A stretch of 64,000 nt of DNA from Bathymodiolus brooksi. Taxonomy: Eukaryota > Mollusca > Bivalvia > Mytilida > Modiolidae. The stretch lies in the NCBI GenBank assembly GCA_963680875.1, contig OY804578.1:103817689-103881688 (forward strand), written 5' to 3'. Positions 1 through 12,700 of this stretch are shown here, one piece after another (within the stretch, counting starts at the first letter, position 1; every line of letters starts with the position of its first letter). A program made the translations under genes and the position numbers. The notes below the pieces were generated by a model that was given only the letters and a program-made list of their open reading frames with translations, had not been told where the DNA came from and did not search any database.

Positions 1-496
1 TAATCGGCACAAGCAAGAACAGTCAATTCTGCAAAGAAATTCGTGAGGATAACTTCCGGTTTTGGTGGAGGAGAGTTCACGAAGACGCTTCGCAAGGTAT
101 GTACATGTCAAAAATTGAAATTTTCTTTTTTACTGCTCGAATATTGCAAAATCAGAGAATGCTATGCTGTAGCGAATGCTTTCACGATTAGAAACATGTA
201 TAGTTTATTCTTGTATATGAAGTGTAACTCACGCAAAATCAATCGTCCCACGAAAAACACGACGAAAATTGTGACACTCTTACATTTCTAAGTTGTTCTT
301 GACAAAGATGCAAGTTAAATTTTCATTATTTTTTCATCATGGGAGTCTAAATGTAATCGGGGATAAATTCCGATTCGTCAGAAGTAAATTGAAGTCTAGA
401 TAAATCTACAAGCTGTCAATTTTCTCGTTTTCCTGCTTGAGGAGATCGGTTCTGATAGAGCACATTGCGAATGCATGAGGAGATTTGTTAGTTTTG
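1..496. repeat. Left arm of a long inverted repeat
   Basis: This segment is the reverse complement of 5365-5860, with only scattered mismatches and one 1-base length difference near position 15. Homology stops at 496/5365 on the inside. On the outside it runs to the first base of the window, so the true left end is not visible. The arm holds an open frame from 43 to 291 that is also open in the other arm, with three amino-acid differences. It also has a good splice donor (CGCAAG|GTATGT at about 98-108). It could be the end of a foldback or long-TIR transposon, or an inverted segmental duplication of a host exon; the sequence does not decide. Confidence 0.85.
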
Positions 497-591
497 TTAA
501 TTGTTTTCTGCAAAATTGTTAAATTGACACTTTTAAACACAAAACTGATAAATACTCTAATCAAAATAAACTATTCTCTGTCCACTTTCAG

Positions 592-759
592 GAGATGCCA
601 GGATTCAAGGGAAAGAGGAAAAGGGGACTGACATTGACTCTTTACAAAAACCCATTTCGATATAGATTGCCTGTATCACCGCCAAGGAAACGAACAAAAA
701 CAAGTAGCAGTACACCAAATTTGAAATCCCCATCAATCAGGACACCAAGTTTATTTTAA
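592..759 (+). other. Possible terminal exon, 54-aa basic peptide
   Basis: A pyrimidine-rich acceptor (CTGTCCACTTTCAG ending at 591) precedes an ATG at 595 and a frame closed at 757-759. The 54-residue product is rich in Lys/Arg/Pro/Ser, with KRKR and PPRKRTK clusters that look like nuclear-localisation signals. Splicing from the donor at about 100 in the left arm keeps the frame open in two phases, so coding status is ambiguous. No family is recognised. AATAAA-like hexamers lie at about 914 and 946. It may be chance. Confidence 0.2.
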
Positions 760-2691
760 AAAATCTCTTTCAATTTCAAAATATTTATATCCTTTCCAAC
801 GGGTTTACACATCTCTTCGGCGCAACCTTTTTACTAAAGACGACGGAAACTTCACCGCAGATCTACACAAGTTATAATATTACATGATTTCAGCACATAC
901 ATAGGTCTAACGTAAATAAACATTCACTTAGTGCTAGTAGTCATGAATAAATTAAACACAAGATGTCAATTAAACTGTGGACATATCCTTAAAATCGGTA
1001 AAGCGCTTTACATCTTGTAACCACTACTAACAGAGATCTTTTTTTATTTACAAGTGTGTACACATAACACACTACATAATAGAAAATAAGGGTAATAACA
1101 AAATTACCGAACTCCGAACAATCTAACAAAGGGAAAGTCAAAACTCATAAGTATATAAACAGACAAATCAGTCAACAACCGGAAAACTGTGAAAACCGTA
1201 ATGACCCTGACTTGGTACAGGCATTTCTAAAGAAATGGTGGGTTGAATCAGATTTTAAAGCGCCAAACCTCCCCCTTTCATTACGGCTCAAAGTTTCCGG
1301 CTGTCACCATAACAGTATTTACAACAATACTTGAACAAAACAGGTAAAACAGTTGTCAAATCAGCGCCAAATGTCAAAAACACTTTTACGTCACACATTG
1401 ATAAAAAAAATATTTTTGACATTTTTGTTGAAACCTTATCTTTATACATTTTCACTATATGAAAATCCATCGTTTATAATCTTTTCTGCAGAGACGGAAT
1501 ATATTTCGACAAGATCTCGGTATCGGAATATAAACTTTTTAAGAGATCGAATAAGGCGAATCTTTTTATAGCCCTGGTCCAGTAGCCTGTTTCTCAGATG
1601 AAGATGACGTTTCAGGAAATCAGATTAATTGCTACTAGCCCTTGCATAACGAATCAATTGCGAGATGTAAACACCATATGCAGGAGAAGCTGTTATTTTG
1701 CTGCACATATTTGGAAAATTTATGATCTTAAAATTGAAGTCGTCCCGTTTATCATAAATTTTAGTACTGATTTGACCACTGTCGTCAAAGGAGTAGGTAT
1801 GATAAGGGCAGAAATTGGCCTAAAAAATAGATAAATTTTAAATGAAACGTATAGCTTTCGTTGTTACTTGATTTTATAAGACCTTTACCCCAACTACTAT
1901 TTTGGTAACCATTTTCCATATATGCACGTGCGATGACGTCACACTGGTCAATGAAAAGTCTATCGTTTCGTGAAAATATATGAAATCTAACAAGAAATGT
2001 GTATTTAATGTCAATTTTCAGTATAACCACAAGCAGGTACCAACGGCATATTTTAGTATGATGTTTAATATACATAAACACATATCTCATTTAATTTTTG
2101 TGTTGGTACCCGAGTGTGGAGAGTATGAAATCTGCAATAAAAAAATAATTTTAAGGTCGATTTCTCGTCAGCGGCCATTTTTTATTGACCGTTTTCATCC
2201 GTAATAAACAGAAATAGAAATCGACCTTTTAATCTCATCCAAAATAAAGTTGGTTATCGTAGTTGTTTTGCTACGGGAGTAAAACTTGAACAGTTTTCAT
2301 GAAACAGTTTTGACGTTAAATAAATTTTGGAGGTGATTTACTGCCGACCTGATTGTGCATTGAGTCCGACGTGTTTTTTTTCTAACCCTCAGTGGAATTT
2401 CATGTGTTACTATACTAAAGTATACTTTAATATTATCCCCACAATTCACAAGAAAGTACAGAAAACAAAACAAGCAACCAAAAAGAAAATTAGTACGTCA
2501 GATTATCTTAGAAATTAATTCATTGGACATGCAAACACATCGGAACTTTCTATTTTTAGTAGTCCCTTTACTTTTTATTATTATTTTATTTTCTTTAACA
2601 AATATATTTTATTTGGCTCTTTCGCAAAGTGAATTCCCGATGAATAATTGTATTAACGTAAATTTGATTTATATATTATAGTATTATTACG
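760..2691. other. AT-rich interior of the inverted-repeat unit, no gene seen
   Basis: Only short open frames (60-100 codons) without domain signatures occur, and I take them as chance. A motif at about 1775-1835 containing GGTATGATAAGGGCAGA recurs in reverse complement at about 4898-4945, so it belongs to another dispersed inverted repeat. Confidence 0.5.
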
Positions 2692-2950
2692 TGATGTTTT
2701 TCATATTGGCCTAGTTATAGGTCCGAGGCCTGCTGTATTGGCCTGAGGCGCAGCCGAATGCCAATACAGCAGACCGAGGACCTTTAACTAGGCCAATATG
2801 AAAAACATCATGTAATGATACCTTTATTAATTAACCAGTCCAATATCACTCGGGATTTTTCCTTGCAATTGTCGAAATGTCTAGCGGATTCCGATCTAGT
2901 TGTTATTGGACTGACTGGAATTGGGCCAATACGGAAAATATCCGTATTGG
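2692..2950. repeat. Foldback element with two hairpins
   Basis: Bases 2692-2751 and 2760-2820 are near-perfect reverse complements (arms about 60 bp). The arms contain CATATTGGCCTAGTTA and its complement, with a GC-rich loop. A second small perfect hairpin follows at 2926-2950: CCAATACGGA, a 5-base loop, then TCCGTATTGG. CCAATA/TATTGG words recur throughout. It is probably a non-autonomous foldback (MITE-like) insertion. Confidence 0.75.
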
Positions 2951-3550
2951 ACTGGTTTTTGCCGTATTGGCACAATGAAAGTTTTTATATTGTATTGACA
3001 GATTTGATCATATAAAGGCTAATAAATCAAAGTTAATTAATAAAACTTAATATTAACGTTGCGGTGGCGTAATTGTTTAGCACACATGACTGCCGATAAC
3101 AACATCGTGAGATTAATATTTTATTCTTACTTATTTCAATAAAGTATGGAAAAACAAACAATATATTTGATAATTCATAATTCATCTAATACAGTACATA
3201 TAACGTTATAACGTGCATGTTTTAACATAGTACACGGATGTCAGGTTTGATTTACATATTCGGTGTTTTGTTTACAATGGTCCTTTTGTTATCCTTACTA
3301 AGAATGTCATTGATATAGTCTATCGTTTATGAGTCAGTGCTAAATGTGTAGTATTACTTGGAATTTTAGTGGTATGATTTTACTTTAATGGGCCATGACC
3401 GATAATACAGTATTACCAAGCATTCTATTTATATAATCTATCACGTTTTACTTTTCTCAACAAAAAAAGTTTGAAGATACCGTAAATATAAATTACCGTC
3501 TTCCAATCAAAGTATACCACCGTAGTTGTACTCTTAGACATATCAGAATC

Positions 3551-4045
3551 GAAATAAATCATGGAAGCCAGAATGTGTTTTGAGTTTTAACATGGATTGG
3601 CGGATATTACTATATTGTATCCCTCGCTTCTGGCTCGGGATAAAATACTATTCTCTGATGTGCTCGTTGCAAGTAGAATTTTGATTGGCTAAAGGGTACT
3701 TTTAAAACTTCAGGGAAGCCGTGCGGTGACAGAAAATCAATAATCGCTCTCACCTATGTGCTGTCCATTTATATTGTGCACAGCAGACGACACACATTTC
3801 ACAAGATGACAGAAAATCAATAATCGCTCTCTGTAATCTTTGTCCAAAGATACACGTATTTATGTTTTACCTATAATAAGGACATACTTATTGATGTTGG
3901 AACATTCAGATAAAAATGTTATCAGTCTCTAGATGTTATATATCCCGTTTTAAATGGATATATAACATCTCGAGACTAATAACGTATAATATCCGCCAAT
4001 CCATGTTAAAACTCCCAACACATTCTGGCTTCCATGATTTATTTC
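3551..4045. repeat. 59-bp inverted repeat enclosing a second hairpin
   Basis: Bases 3551-3609 and 3987-4045 are reverse complements with about two mismatches. Between them, 3918-3945 and 3956-3983 form another hairpin around GATGTTATATATCC. A 24-base direct repeat starting GACAGAAAATCAATAATC lies at 3729 and 3806. This layered palindrome structure is typical of foldback DNA; no coding capacity is seen. Confidence 0.75.
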
Positions 4046-4245
4046 TTAATTATTCAACATGGATTACATCCTCTCTTGCCGCTGTAGCACTGCTTTACCA
4101 TGTTATGCAGTTGACTTGGTTCCTTTGACATTCTAATTACTGAGAATAATTTCCTCTCATGATTTAAAAAATAAAAAGATCAACATTCGGTTATAAAAAG
4201 ATTTAAAAAAAGCAATTTACAGAGCTCAGCATTGACGAGTTTCTG

Positions 4246-4815
4246 CGGTTGCTAGGGATAATATTTGGTTACTAGGGACATTGTAAGGTTTAAAGAATTC
4301 TTATAATATATACTGGTTAGTAAATGATAAGATGTCTCTAGATCTGCTAAGGTGCTGTTGTAGAATTTTTTTTCTTGATTAAATAAAAGGTCCATGAAGA
4401 TCTACAGGAAAATACTGTGCATAGGGAAACCTGTTGCTATGGACGGGGCATAACTATGAATACAAATATCAAAATGTATTTTTGGAATATGAAATGACAG
4501 TTGTAGTGTGTATAGCTGGACAAAAATGTACCGCTTAATCAAATATCAAGTCAAAAGATCGTAGTTGTCAAAATTCAACCATTAATTGCAATAATATAGG
4601 CTAATTTAATGTTTACAAAACCGTTGCTAGGGTGACAAAACTACACAAAAATACTATATGCTACCAGAGAGAATTGGAATATTATTTTTAGAGTGTACAT
4701 ACACAGAACATAACATTTTGTCGAAAACACTATGCAAGATATGTAAAATAAAACCACCATATTTGAATTTCCAATGATTATTTGGACCCTCCTCCATTTA
4801 CGTTGCTAAGCAACA
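4246..4815. repeat. Series of GTTGCTAGG-type motifs
   Basis: GTTGCTAGGG at 4248, GGTTACTAGGG at 4266, GTTGCTATGG at 4433, GTTGCTAGGG at 4623 and the perfect palindrome GTTGCTAAGCAAC at 4802-4814 occur at intervals of roughly 180 bp. They resemble half or full X-boxes bound by RFX factors. A decayed repeat unit is the simplest explanation; regulatory use is speculative. Confidence 0.35.
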
Positions 4816-5364
4816 AAAGACAAAGTGAAATCATCAAAAAAACATTTTTTCTTACCTTTCAATGATTGTGTTTAATATTATATCTATATAAACAGTTTCT
4901 GAGATTGGGCCAAAATCTACCCTTATCATACCCACTCCTTTACCACAAATTAATATTATTCTCAACTGTATGATATTTAATTTAGAGTGTATCATTTGTA
5001 TTAGAAATTATAAAGATATGATTCACATTAAGTTTAAATATTCTTGATTATAAAATTATCTTAGTGCATTTTCAATTTTTTCCAATGTAAGGGAAGTTAA
5101 TCTTGTGTATCCAATACACAATGGAAGTTGTCACAAACAACAAATGATCAATAATGACAAGTTAAATCATGGGAAACCGCAGTTACAATTATGAATTGAT
5201 TCCTTAAATGAAATGTTTCTTTCTAGGTGGACAGCCCATGAACAATGAAATATTACTTTTATACTTTTAAAAACCCGACGGGAAGAAGGGCATCAGTTCG
5301 TGAATTTATTACCAGACAGACATGCAAAATTTGTGATTATACAGTGGATTTACATGTGTCGTAC

Positions 5365-5860
5365 CAAAACTAGCAAATCTCCTCATGCATTCGCAATGTG
5401 CTCTATCAGAACCGATCTCCTCAAGCAGGAAAACGAGAAAATTGAAAGTTTGTAGATTTATCTAGACTTCAATTTACTTCTGACGAATCGGAATTTATCC
5501 CCGATTACATTTAGACTCCCATGATGAAAAAATATTGAAAATATAACTTGCATCTTTGTCAAGAACAACTTAGAAATGTAAGAGTGTCACAATTTTCGTC
5601 ATGTTTTTCGTGGGACGATTGATTTTGCGAGAGTCACACTTCATATACAAGAATAAACTATACATGTTTCTAATCGTGAAAGCATTCGCCACAGCATAGC
5701 ATTCTCTGATTTTGCAATATTCGAGCAGTAAAAAAGAAAATTTCAATTTTTGACATGTACATACCTTGCGAAGCGTATTCGTGAACTCTCCTCCACCAAA
5801 ACCGGAAGTTATCCTCACGAATTTCTTTGCAGAACCAACTGTTCTGCTTGTGCCGATTAC
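5365..5860. repeat. Right arm of the long inverted repeat
   Basis: Reverse complement of bases 1-496. The homologous frame on the minus strand stays open further than in the left copy, which carries a 1-base difference that shifts the frame. The flank beyond 5860 cannot be compared because the left arm is cut by the window edge, so no target-site duplication can be tested here. Confidence 0.85.
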
Positions 5861-6942
5861 CAGCCGTGCTACAAGAATAATCAACATATGAACAATTCAC
5901 GATAAATATTTTTACCTTTTTTTTTTTTAAATCGGTAGGAAAACATCTAAAATCGGTAGGCGGTAGAAGACTTAAAAAATCGGTAGACTACCGCATTTAA
6001 ATCCACAGGCGCATGGGGCATGGATTTCGTTTCCTCCTCCCCCTTTTCTCTACACCCCCCCCTTTTTCAAAATTTTCATATAAATCATTCCTTTTTCAAA
6101 ATTTTCATAATCATTCGTTTTTCTTCATTTGACAATATCAGTAGACGTCATACATCATGAATAATACGTGTATTCTGTGTCCACAGTTTTTCGACTGATA
6201 TACTGTATCAGTCTCATACTCATAGCCAGAAATGATGGGTACTTTGCTCATTTGCATATCTAAGATGGCGATGCCGGGACGTCTGCAATTTTCAAATGAT
6301 CTATGTAGACGATATCATTCATAATTGCATGTGTGTCATTTTCTGAACTTGAAAATGATACATTGAATCAAGCTGAATTAAATGAAATAAAAATTAATGA
6401 AAACAATTAAATATTCGAGGTTCCTGGACTAAATGAAAATCCGAGGCGACGAACCCTTTTTTGGCCTTAAGAGTCTATGTAAAAATGTCTGAAATACATG
6501 AAACTGGTGGCGTGTGACACAAAATTTAACAATGAATGACATTTGGCGACATATTTTCTGAAATTAATTTAGATTCCTCAATAATATATGTAATTATATT
6601 GACTAACATTATATTTCTAGCTTCTAAACTCGGGGTTCCCACATTAAATATAATATGATCATTTTTGCATGATCGCGATATCAAAGACATGTCTAAAATC
6701 GTTACAAAACAAAAATATTTGAATTTTGACAGAAGAAAAACTTTGCGGAAATAAACAATAACTCTTAATTTTCGAATCATTGACGGACACATTGAATTTC
6801 CGTACGGTATGCTATTTTTTGACAAATCTAATAAACGATCCATCAAGCTTGAAACTGCAGTCACGTGATCAAAATCTAATTTAAATATGATGAATATTTA
6901 TGAGGAAAGTAACATCAATTTCTGGATATGCTGTGGACTAAT
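5861..6942. other. Intergenic, no gene seen
   Basis: Contains a short cluster of AATCGGTAG words (5930-5990), C-rich and T-rich low-complexity stretches near 6030-6120, and an unremarkable minus-strand open frame (6526-6864) with no recognisable motif. Confidence 0.4.
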
Positions 6943-7290
6943 TTATGTTGAAGGATGGCTGACCTTGTCGAAGGCTTTTGAAAAGTCCATTATTAAGCAG
7001 TCGGTTTGTTTACCTGCGTCTATGTTTCGTGTGATGTCATCAACAAATTCAATTAATTGGGTTTCACGCGATAGGCCTTTCCGGAATCCATGCTGTAGCG
7101 GATAGAGGATATTGTGTGTGTCAACGTGTTTCATTGTATGGCTGGTAATGCATGAAATACGTGTGAGCGAGATTGGTCTGTAGTTGATGGCTTCATTTGT
7201 TTTCCCTTTCTTAAATAATGGACAGATGTTTGCTGTTTTCCATATGGCTGGTATAGTTCCTGATTCGTATGATATTTTAAATATGACTAA
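6943..7290 (-). pseudogene. Non-LTR retrotransposon reverse transcriptase fragment
   Basis: The minus-strand frame reads from about 7290 down to 6943 and carries the hallmarks of a LINE-type RT. In order these are ESGTIPAIWKTANICPLFKK, INYRPISLT, LQHGFRKGLS, TQLIEFVDDI and, in the active-site A motif, CLIMDFSKAFDKVSH. The fragment ends just past the first catalytic Asp. No YxDD motif, endonuclease or tail is present, so it is a broken piece, probably of a CR1/Jockey-group element. It lies about 2.4 kb upstream of CARMIL exon 1 in the opposite orientation. Confidence 0.85.
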
Positions 7291-7586
7291 GTGTAAGTAT
7301 TGGTGCTATGAATGGTGCAAGTTCTTTCAAGACTCTTGGTGTTATAGTATGTAAGGGCTTGACATCTGTATATCTCAAAACTAAAGGTAAACACATGTAT
7401 ATTGAATTACCATGTGGTGTTTGGGACCATTGTTGGCAGACGGCCAGTGTGGGCATGCGTAAACAATATTAGTTTCCGTATATCCACACTGAACGGGGGG
7501 TAACAACCCAGACATTAAACTGGTAACTTCTTTATATAGTAATCATATCATTTGGCGTAACTGCTAAATACATATTATTATTTTAC

Positions 7587-7725
<139 letters not shown>

Positions 7726-8346
7726 CTATATTACCAAAAGTTATAATTTTGACAATTTTTGCGCGGAGATACTATCGATGTCAAATACCTCATTAACACC
7801 AAAGTAGGGTTAATGTACATCTAGAGGGAGGTCGTAGTGTCCAATTCATTACGATACACTATACCTATAAAACTGGGATTTATCACACTGTTTAAAATAA
7901 ATTTATAAATGACAACAATTAAACTTTTTGGTTCAAATAATATGCATTACAAACTATACCACTCAAATCAACTTAAAGTCAGTCATTTAATCAAATATTT
8001 AAAATAAACTTCATAAGTTTTCATTTTTCTGATATGCAAATTTCTATTATTCCAAAAACTCACAATATTTAATAATCAAGCATAAATCTAAAATGTAAGT
8101 AAGTAATAAGAGAATTATTCAAAATTCTAATATAAATTTTTCTTAAGGGCGCAATTTCTCATGGAGAAAGTCGTCGTCAATAAAATAAAATAAAATACCA
8201 CACAGACACTGTCGGACAGTTCCAAAATCTAATAGAAAATCGTAGAAATATGCAAAATGGATACCCCTATACCACATAATAGGTCTATTAGCAATAGCAT
8301 CTCCATCGAGCACGTGTTTATTTGTTTTGTTTCTATTTTTAGAAAG
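7726..8346. other. Intergenic, fragments of dispersed repeats
   Basis: The stretch around 8150-8260 (GGGCGCAATTTCTCATGG, then AAAATCGTAGAAA) has short relatives near 18540 and 54930, so it is dispersed repeat DNA. No gene is seen. Confidence 0.4.
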
Positions 8347-8879
8347 CCTACGTCGCTTTCCAGTCAAATCGGCCCCAAGTCAAATCGGCTCCAGTCAAAT
8401 CGGCCCAAGTCAAATCGGCCCCAATTCAAATCGGCCTCAAGTCAAATCGACCCCAAGTCAAATCGGCCTAAAAATGAAAGTCATATCGGCCCAAAAAAAT
8501 AAAAATAAAAAAAGAATAAATAAATAAAAATTATATATTAATATAAATTAATATTTTTAGTTAAAAGATGTAAAATTTAAATCTTATAGGTGAGCGGATT
8601 CTTTTGTAAGGATCAAAGAAATTAATTAATGATTAATTTATGGCATAATTAAGTGATTAGCAATTTACATAAAACGTGATTGGCGGCAATTATATAATGA
8701 TCTTTATGTTGATTAGGAACATTCTTTGATGATTTTTTCTATTGTCTATAAATTGGTCTTTTAATAAAAAGAGGGCATCTAAATAACCAAGCCAAGAAAA
8801 ACAACTCGAATTGAGAAATTCTTTAGTTTATAAAAGAGAGTCAACTTCAATCGCGATCATTCTTTTTGAATACTTCATT

Positions 8880-9089
8880 ATGTCTTTTCCTTGTGTAATA
8901 TGTCATAATGATGTTAGACCAAGACAGCATGCCTTAGAATGTGACTCCTGTCAAAGCTGGCAACATCGGACTTGTGGCTCTGGTGTCACAGTACTAGAAT
9001 ACAGGAACTGGACAGATGACCAGGAATACATATGTTCCGTATGTAGAGATGCTGAACCAGAACCAACAGAAGGATCAGTTTATATTGAG
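8880..9089 (+). CDS. PHD-finger exon within the MULE-like element
   Basis: Seventy codons run from an ATG to a GAG followed by a good splice donor (GTACGT at 9090). The peptide has C5-x2-C8, C21-x2-C24, H29-x2-C32 and C52-x2-C55, a C4HC3 arrangement of the PHD type with a Trp at 27 (CDSCQSWQHRTC). Similar N-terminal fingers precede FLYWCH/MULE transposase domains in invertebrate elements; that family link is from memory. A TATA-like CTATAAATTGG lies at about 8746. The downstream exons that would carry the transposase are not present before the element ends at 9531, so the gene is truncated. Confidence 0.6.
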
Positions 9090-9195
9090 GTACGTCACAT
9101 TTATGAATGTATATACGAAAATATTTCATATCGTTTTAATCTTATTTTTTAATGGTTTACCGTATACGCCACTCTCAAAAATATTTCGGTTATAA

Positions 9196-9375
9196 TAGAA
9201 AACCAACAACCAAGTAATTGACCAACTTTATCAGAGAGGAATATTTAAATAAGCTGTACATAAGAAAACCAACAACCAAGTAATTGACAAACTTTATCAG
9301 AGGAATATTTAAATAAGCTGTACATAAGAAAACCAACAACCAAGTAATTGACAAACATTACTAGACAGTTTTAAT
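9196..9375. repeat. 65-bp tandem repeat inside the MULE-like element
   Basis: Three copies (the last partial) of a unit starting AGAAAACCAACAACCAAG, beginning near 9196, 9263 and 9327. Confidence 0.9.
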
Positions 9376-9531
9376 TCTTCAATTATTAAAACGTATTGGA
9401 TATATTTAATTTGCTGAATAGTGTTCAACTATTTATGACAAAAATGGGGGCCGATTTGACTTGAGGCCGATTTGATTTGGGGCCGATTTGACTGGGGCCG
9501 ATTTGGTTTGGGGCTGATTTGACCTGTTACC

Positions 9532-9684
9532 CCTACGTCACATCCACTCGAAACATGGCGGTTTAGTAGCCACTTCCGTGTTTACATCCTCAACAGTTTT
9601 AGTGTAACAAGCGAATTGTGTGTCACAAGTGTGGAAGTGTACAAACGACAATATTTCATGTATAATCATTAAGTCGTTCCCACA
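9532..9684 (+). promoter_or_regulatory. Putative CARMIL promoter and 5' UTR
   Basis: The stretch between the transposon and the start codon contains a CRE-like TACGTCA (9534-9540), an AACATGGCGG word resembling YY1 sites, and an ETS-like CACTTCCG. There is no clear TATA box, and the start codon itself sits in CACAATGGCGGC. These are common features of housekeeping-type promoters. The left half of the CRE-like site is part of the transposon target duplication, so the insertion hit the promoter. The transcription start is not determined. Confidence 0.4.
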
Positions 9685-9721
9685 ATGGCGGCAGTTAATA
9701 ATGTACCAAAAGACTTGCAAG
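9685..9721 (+). CDS. CARMIL: CARMIL exon 1
   Basis: 37 nt; encodes [12 protein letters not shown] plus the first base of the next codon. Donor GTGAGT. The downstream intron is 4.5 kb. Confidence 0.85.
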
Positions 9722-12700
9722 GTGAGTTCAACGTTTGTCGCCCACTTCCTGCTAGAAATGTATCAAACAAAAGTCAAAACTTCCAAAAAGTGGACAATTA
9801 ATTGTTAAGTTTAGATTTTTTTTTTTTTTTTAAAGATGTCAGTTTGTCATCTTACTCTATTTAACTTTCTAATATGACAAAGAATGGTCGAAAAACTGTT
9901 CAGTACCCCGCGACTGCATTGCCATTGGTCATTTCATTATTGCAAAGATGGGTGGGGTGCCCAAAAAGTTTCGAACTTGGCTCTTATATGCCGTTTTATT
10001 CACCATAATTTACTAAAAAGTCTTTATTGAGAGCTATGGTTCTGAAGTTAGTGTACATGCACACCTGTTTCTATTCATGGGAAGGCCATCTTTATTTCGA
10101 ATGGGACGAGAGGTTGCTTACCTCGCTTCTTTAAATTTGCCTCCAAATTATAAACAGAAAGTTGTAATTTAAAATATGGAGGCAAAATTAATGAACCGAG
10201 CGGAACAATTCTGCATCCGATCATTTATCTTGCAGAGGGGGGTTATGGTTTTTTGTTTTGTTCAGAATTTTTTTTTCTGACAACACGAGAGTTAGTATAT
10301 TAATTTTTTTCCTGAATTTAACATTAGGTTATATGACAAAAACTCTGAATCAGATTTTTTTTCCCCCCTCCACCAATATCAGAATATTTTTTTCAGCAAC
10401 ATTGGGAATCAGAATATTTTTTTAGAAAAAAACCTTCAAGTTAAATGGTCGTTCCCTTAGAAACAATGATGGCAACCATGTAATGATAAATCACCACTAA
10501 ATTTGTGAGCTGGAATCCCACTCATGTCTCCTGGCGAGATTTACTCAATACAACACATGTGGTGGATCGATGTTTTTTTAAGGTAAGCCGGTTTCCTCCA
10601 TCAATAAAACTTACTGCCACGATATAACTGAAATATTGTTGAAAGTGGCATTAAACACCATAAGCCATAAGCCATTCTGAATAGCAAAAATAAATCATAA
10701 GTAAACGAACAATGCAGTAATTCACAAACGACACAAAAGCGTGATCATCATTATTCGGTTACAATTGTTTTAATTTGGAATGTAAGAGTAGCATCTTGTA
10801 ATACATAGATTTTACAATTTATTTTGACTATTAAAAAAAAAGGAACTTGTTTTTCGTTATGGGAAATGCAGATATTTTCAATTGTGACGACGTTGATGCT
10901 GTGACGTCATGCAGTAAAATAAACATTTAGCAATGCTGAATGAAATATCAGTTTTTCTTTCACTTGAAAATCTCAGTACATGCATTTTACAGGGATCTGT
11001 AATAGTACACAAGTACATACATACTCATAGCCTAAAAAATAAAGTGAATGGTGAACTTTGTTAAACAATTCATCCCTTTGAACAGTTTAAGCCCACCACT
11101 GTGGCACATTTTTGTGCCCAAGCGATGACCTGGATTTGCAACGCCATATGTTATGACCTTTTTTTTGTGTGTTGAAAGGATTGATATCATGGGTTGAGAG
11201 GTGTTTTTTTGTCTTGTGGAATTGTTAACCACTGTTTAAGCTATCTTTTCATACTTATGACATGTAGTAAGTACTACAGGTACATACACAGGCGAAACTT
11301 GACTTTCCACATATATGTACATTTTTACATGTACATGTACATGTTTAAAAAGTGTAGGATAATGTATCAAGCCAGTCCGCTTTATTGTTTTTGATTTGAA
11401 TTTCGATATTATATATTTCCTGTTAAACCAGGAAGTACTTATGTAGCAAGGTTGTGTTGTAATCACTAAAAAAAACTTATTGATTGAATAAGTAACAGTG
11501 AAATTATGAAAGAAAAGGGATACACAGTTGTACATGTGCTTTTGTGAATTCATTAGTATGCATAGACAGTGTACCCACCCTTTTATATTTGTATATTCAT
11601 GAATATGCATATACAATGTAAACACCCTTTTATTAGTTTGCATATATTAATTATGTTTATACAAATGTAGGTTACTAGGTGTGGACATTTCTGTGTATTG
11701 GAAAGGATAAAATATTGTTGTATGCAACATTTTGGTATATACATTGTCATAAAAGATCTTTTGTGACCTTCCTTACTTTTGCACATGCATTGCAGACTTG
11801 GGGTCAATTACTTTCAAATGTAATCGATTACATTACAATTACTTTGCAATTTTCATGATTACATTACATTACGATTACATCAATTTTCAAATGTAATCGA
11901 TTAAATTACAATTACTTTCAGTTTGTAAATCTAATCGATTACGTTACTGATTACATTTAATGTCATGACAACCAATATTAGTGGTTTATGTTATTTTGTC
12001 ACATATGTATCTGTCCAATATCTCCTTTTTTAATGTATTTCTTACTCAGAACAATGAATTACAATTCAGTTTTAATGTGATCATTACATGCAATAAGATA
12101 CATTATTAATTAACTCTATATTATTGCCGTCAATACAACATAAACTGTCTTTACAATATAAAATCATAAACTCGTTCAATATAAAAAAAACTAAGCCAAT
12201 ATCGATATTTGCTAATATTGGCTTAGTTTTTTTTATATTGGCAGAGTCTATGATTTTATAATTACCCATTATAAGATAAAATTTTATGGTTAATTAATAA
12301 ATATATTATTACGTGATGATCACGTAATAATAGGTAAGTACGTTGTAAATTATATATAGCAATTCTCATTTTCCTTTTTTCATCAAATAAATTGTGTCTT
12401 ATTACTATGACCAATATTCATTCCATCTTATACTATTAGTAAATATTATAACATACATTTGCACATTTTAATAATATATATCAAATAATTTCAAACATCC
12501 TGTCAAAAGTTTATTGTGGATAATAAACTAGCAGTTAACCTGAGCCACAGATAAAATTTGTAATTAAGGTCTTATTTATGACACTAAATTATGTAACAAT
12601 CATCATTACTAAATTTCACACCATTTCCATGGGTGTCCTTGATATATAATTCAGAAGATAAAAAAAACCAAGTCATTCTGATTCTAAAAATTTGCTTAAA

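Larger units (their letters stand above)
8355..9531. mobile_element. MULE-like element with tandem-array inverted ends
   Basis: The element starts with seven or eight units of a 16-17-bp repeat (GTCAAATCGGCCCCAA type, about 8361-8494). It ends with five units of the same repeat in reverse complement (about 9445-9526). The octamer CCTACGTC lies on both sides (8347-8354 and 9532-9539), as expected for a target-site duplication. Mutator-like elements give 8-11-bp duplications and often have subterminal arrays; hAT elements also give 8 bp. Between the ends are a PHD-finger exon (8880-9089) and a 65-bp tandem repeat, but no transposase core. I infer an internally deleted, non-autonomous copy. It inserted about 145 bp upstream of the CARMIL start codon. 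Confidence 0.75.

Noticed and set aside
8257..8527. Open frames with repeated SNRP/QIG residues
   Set aside because: Produced by the 16-17-bp terminal array of the MULE-like element.
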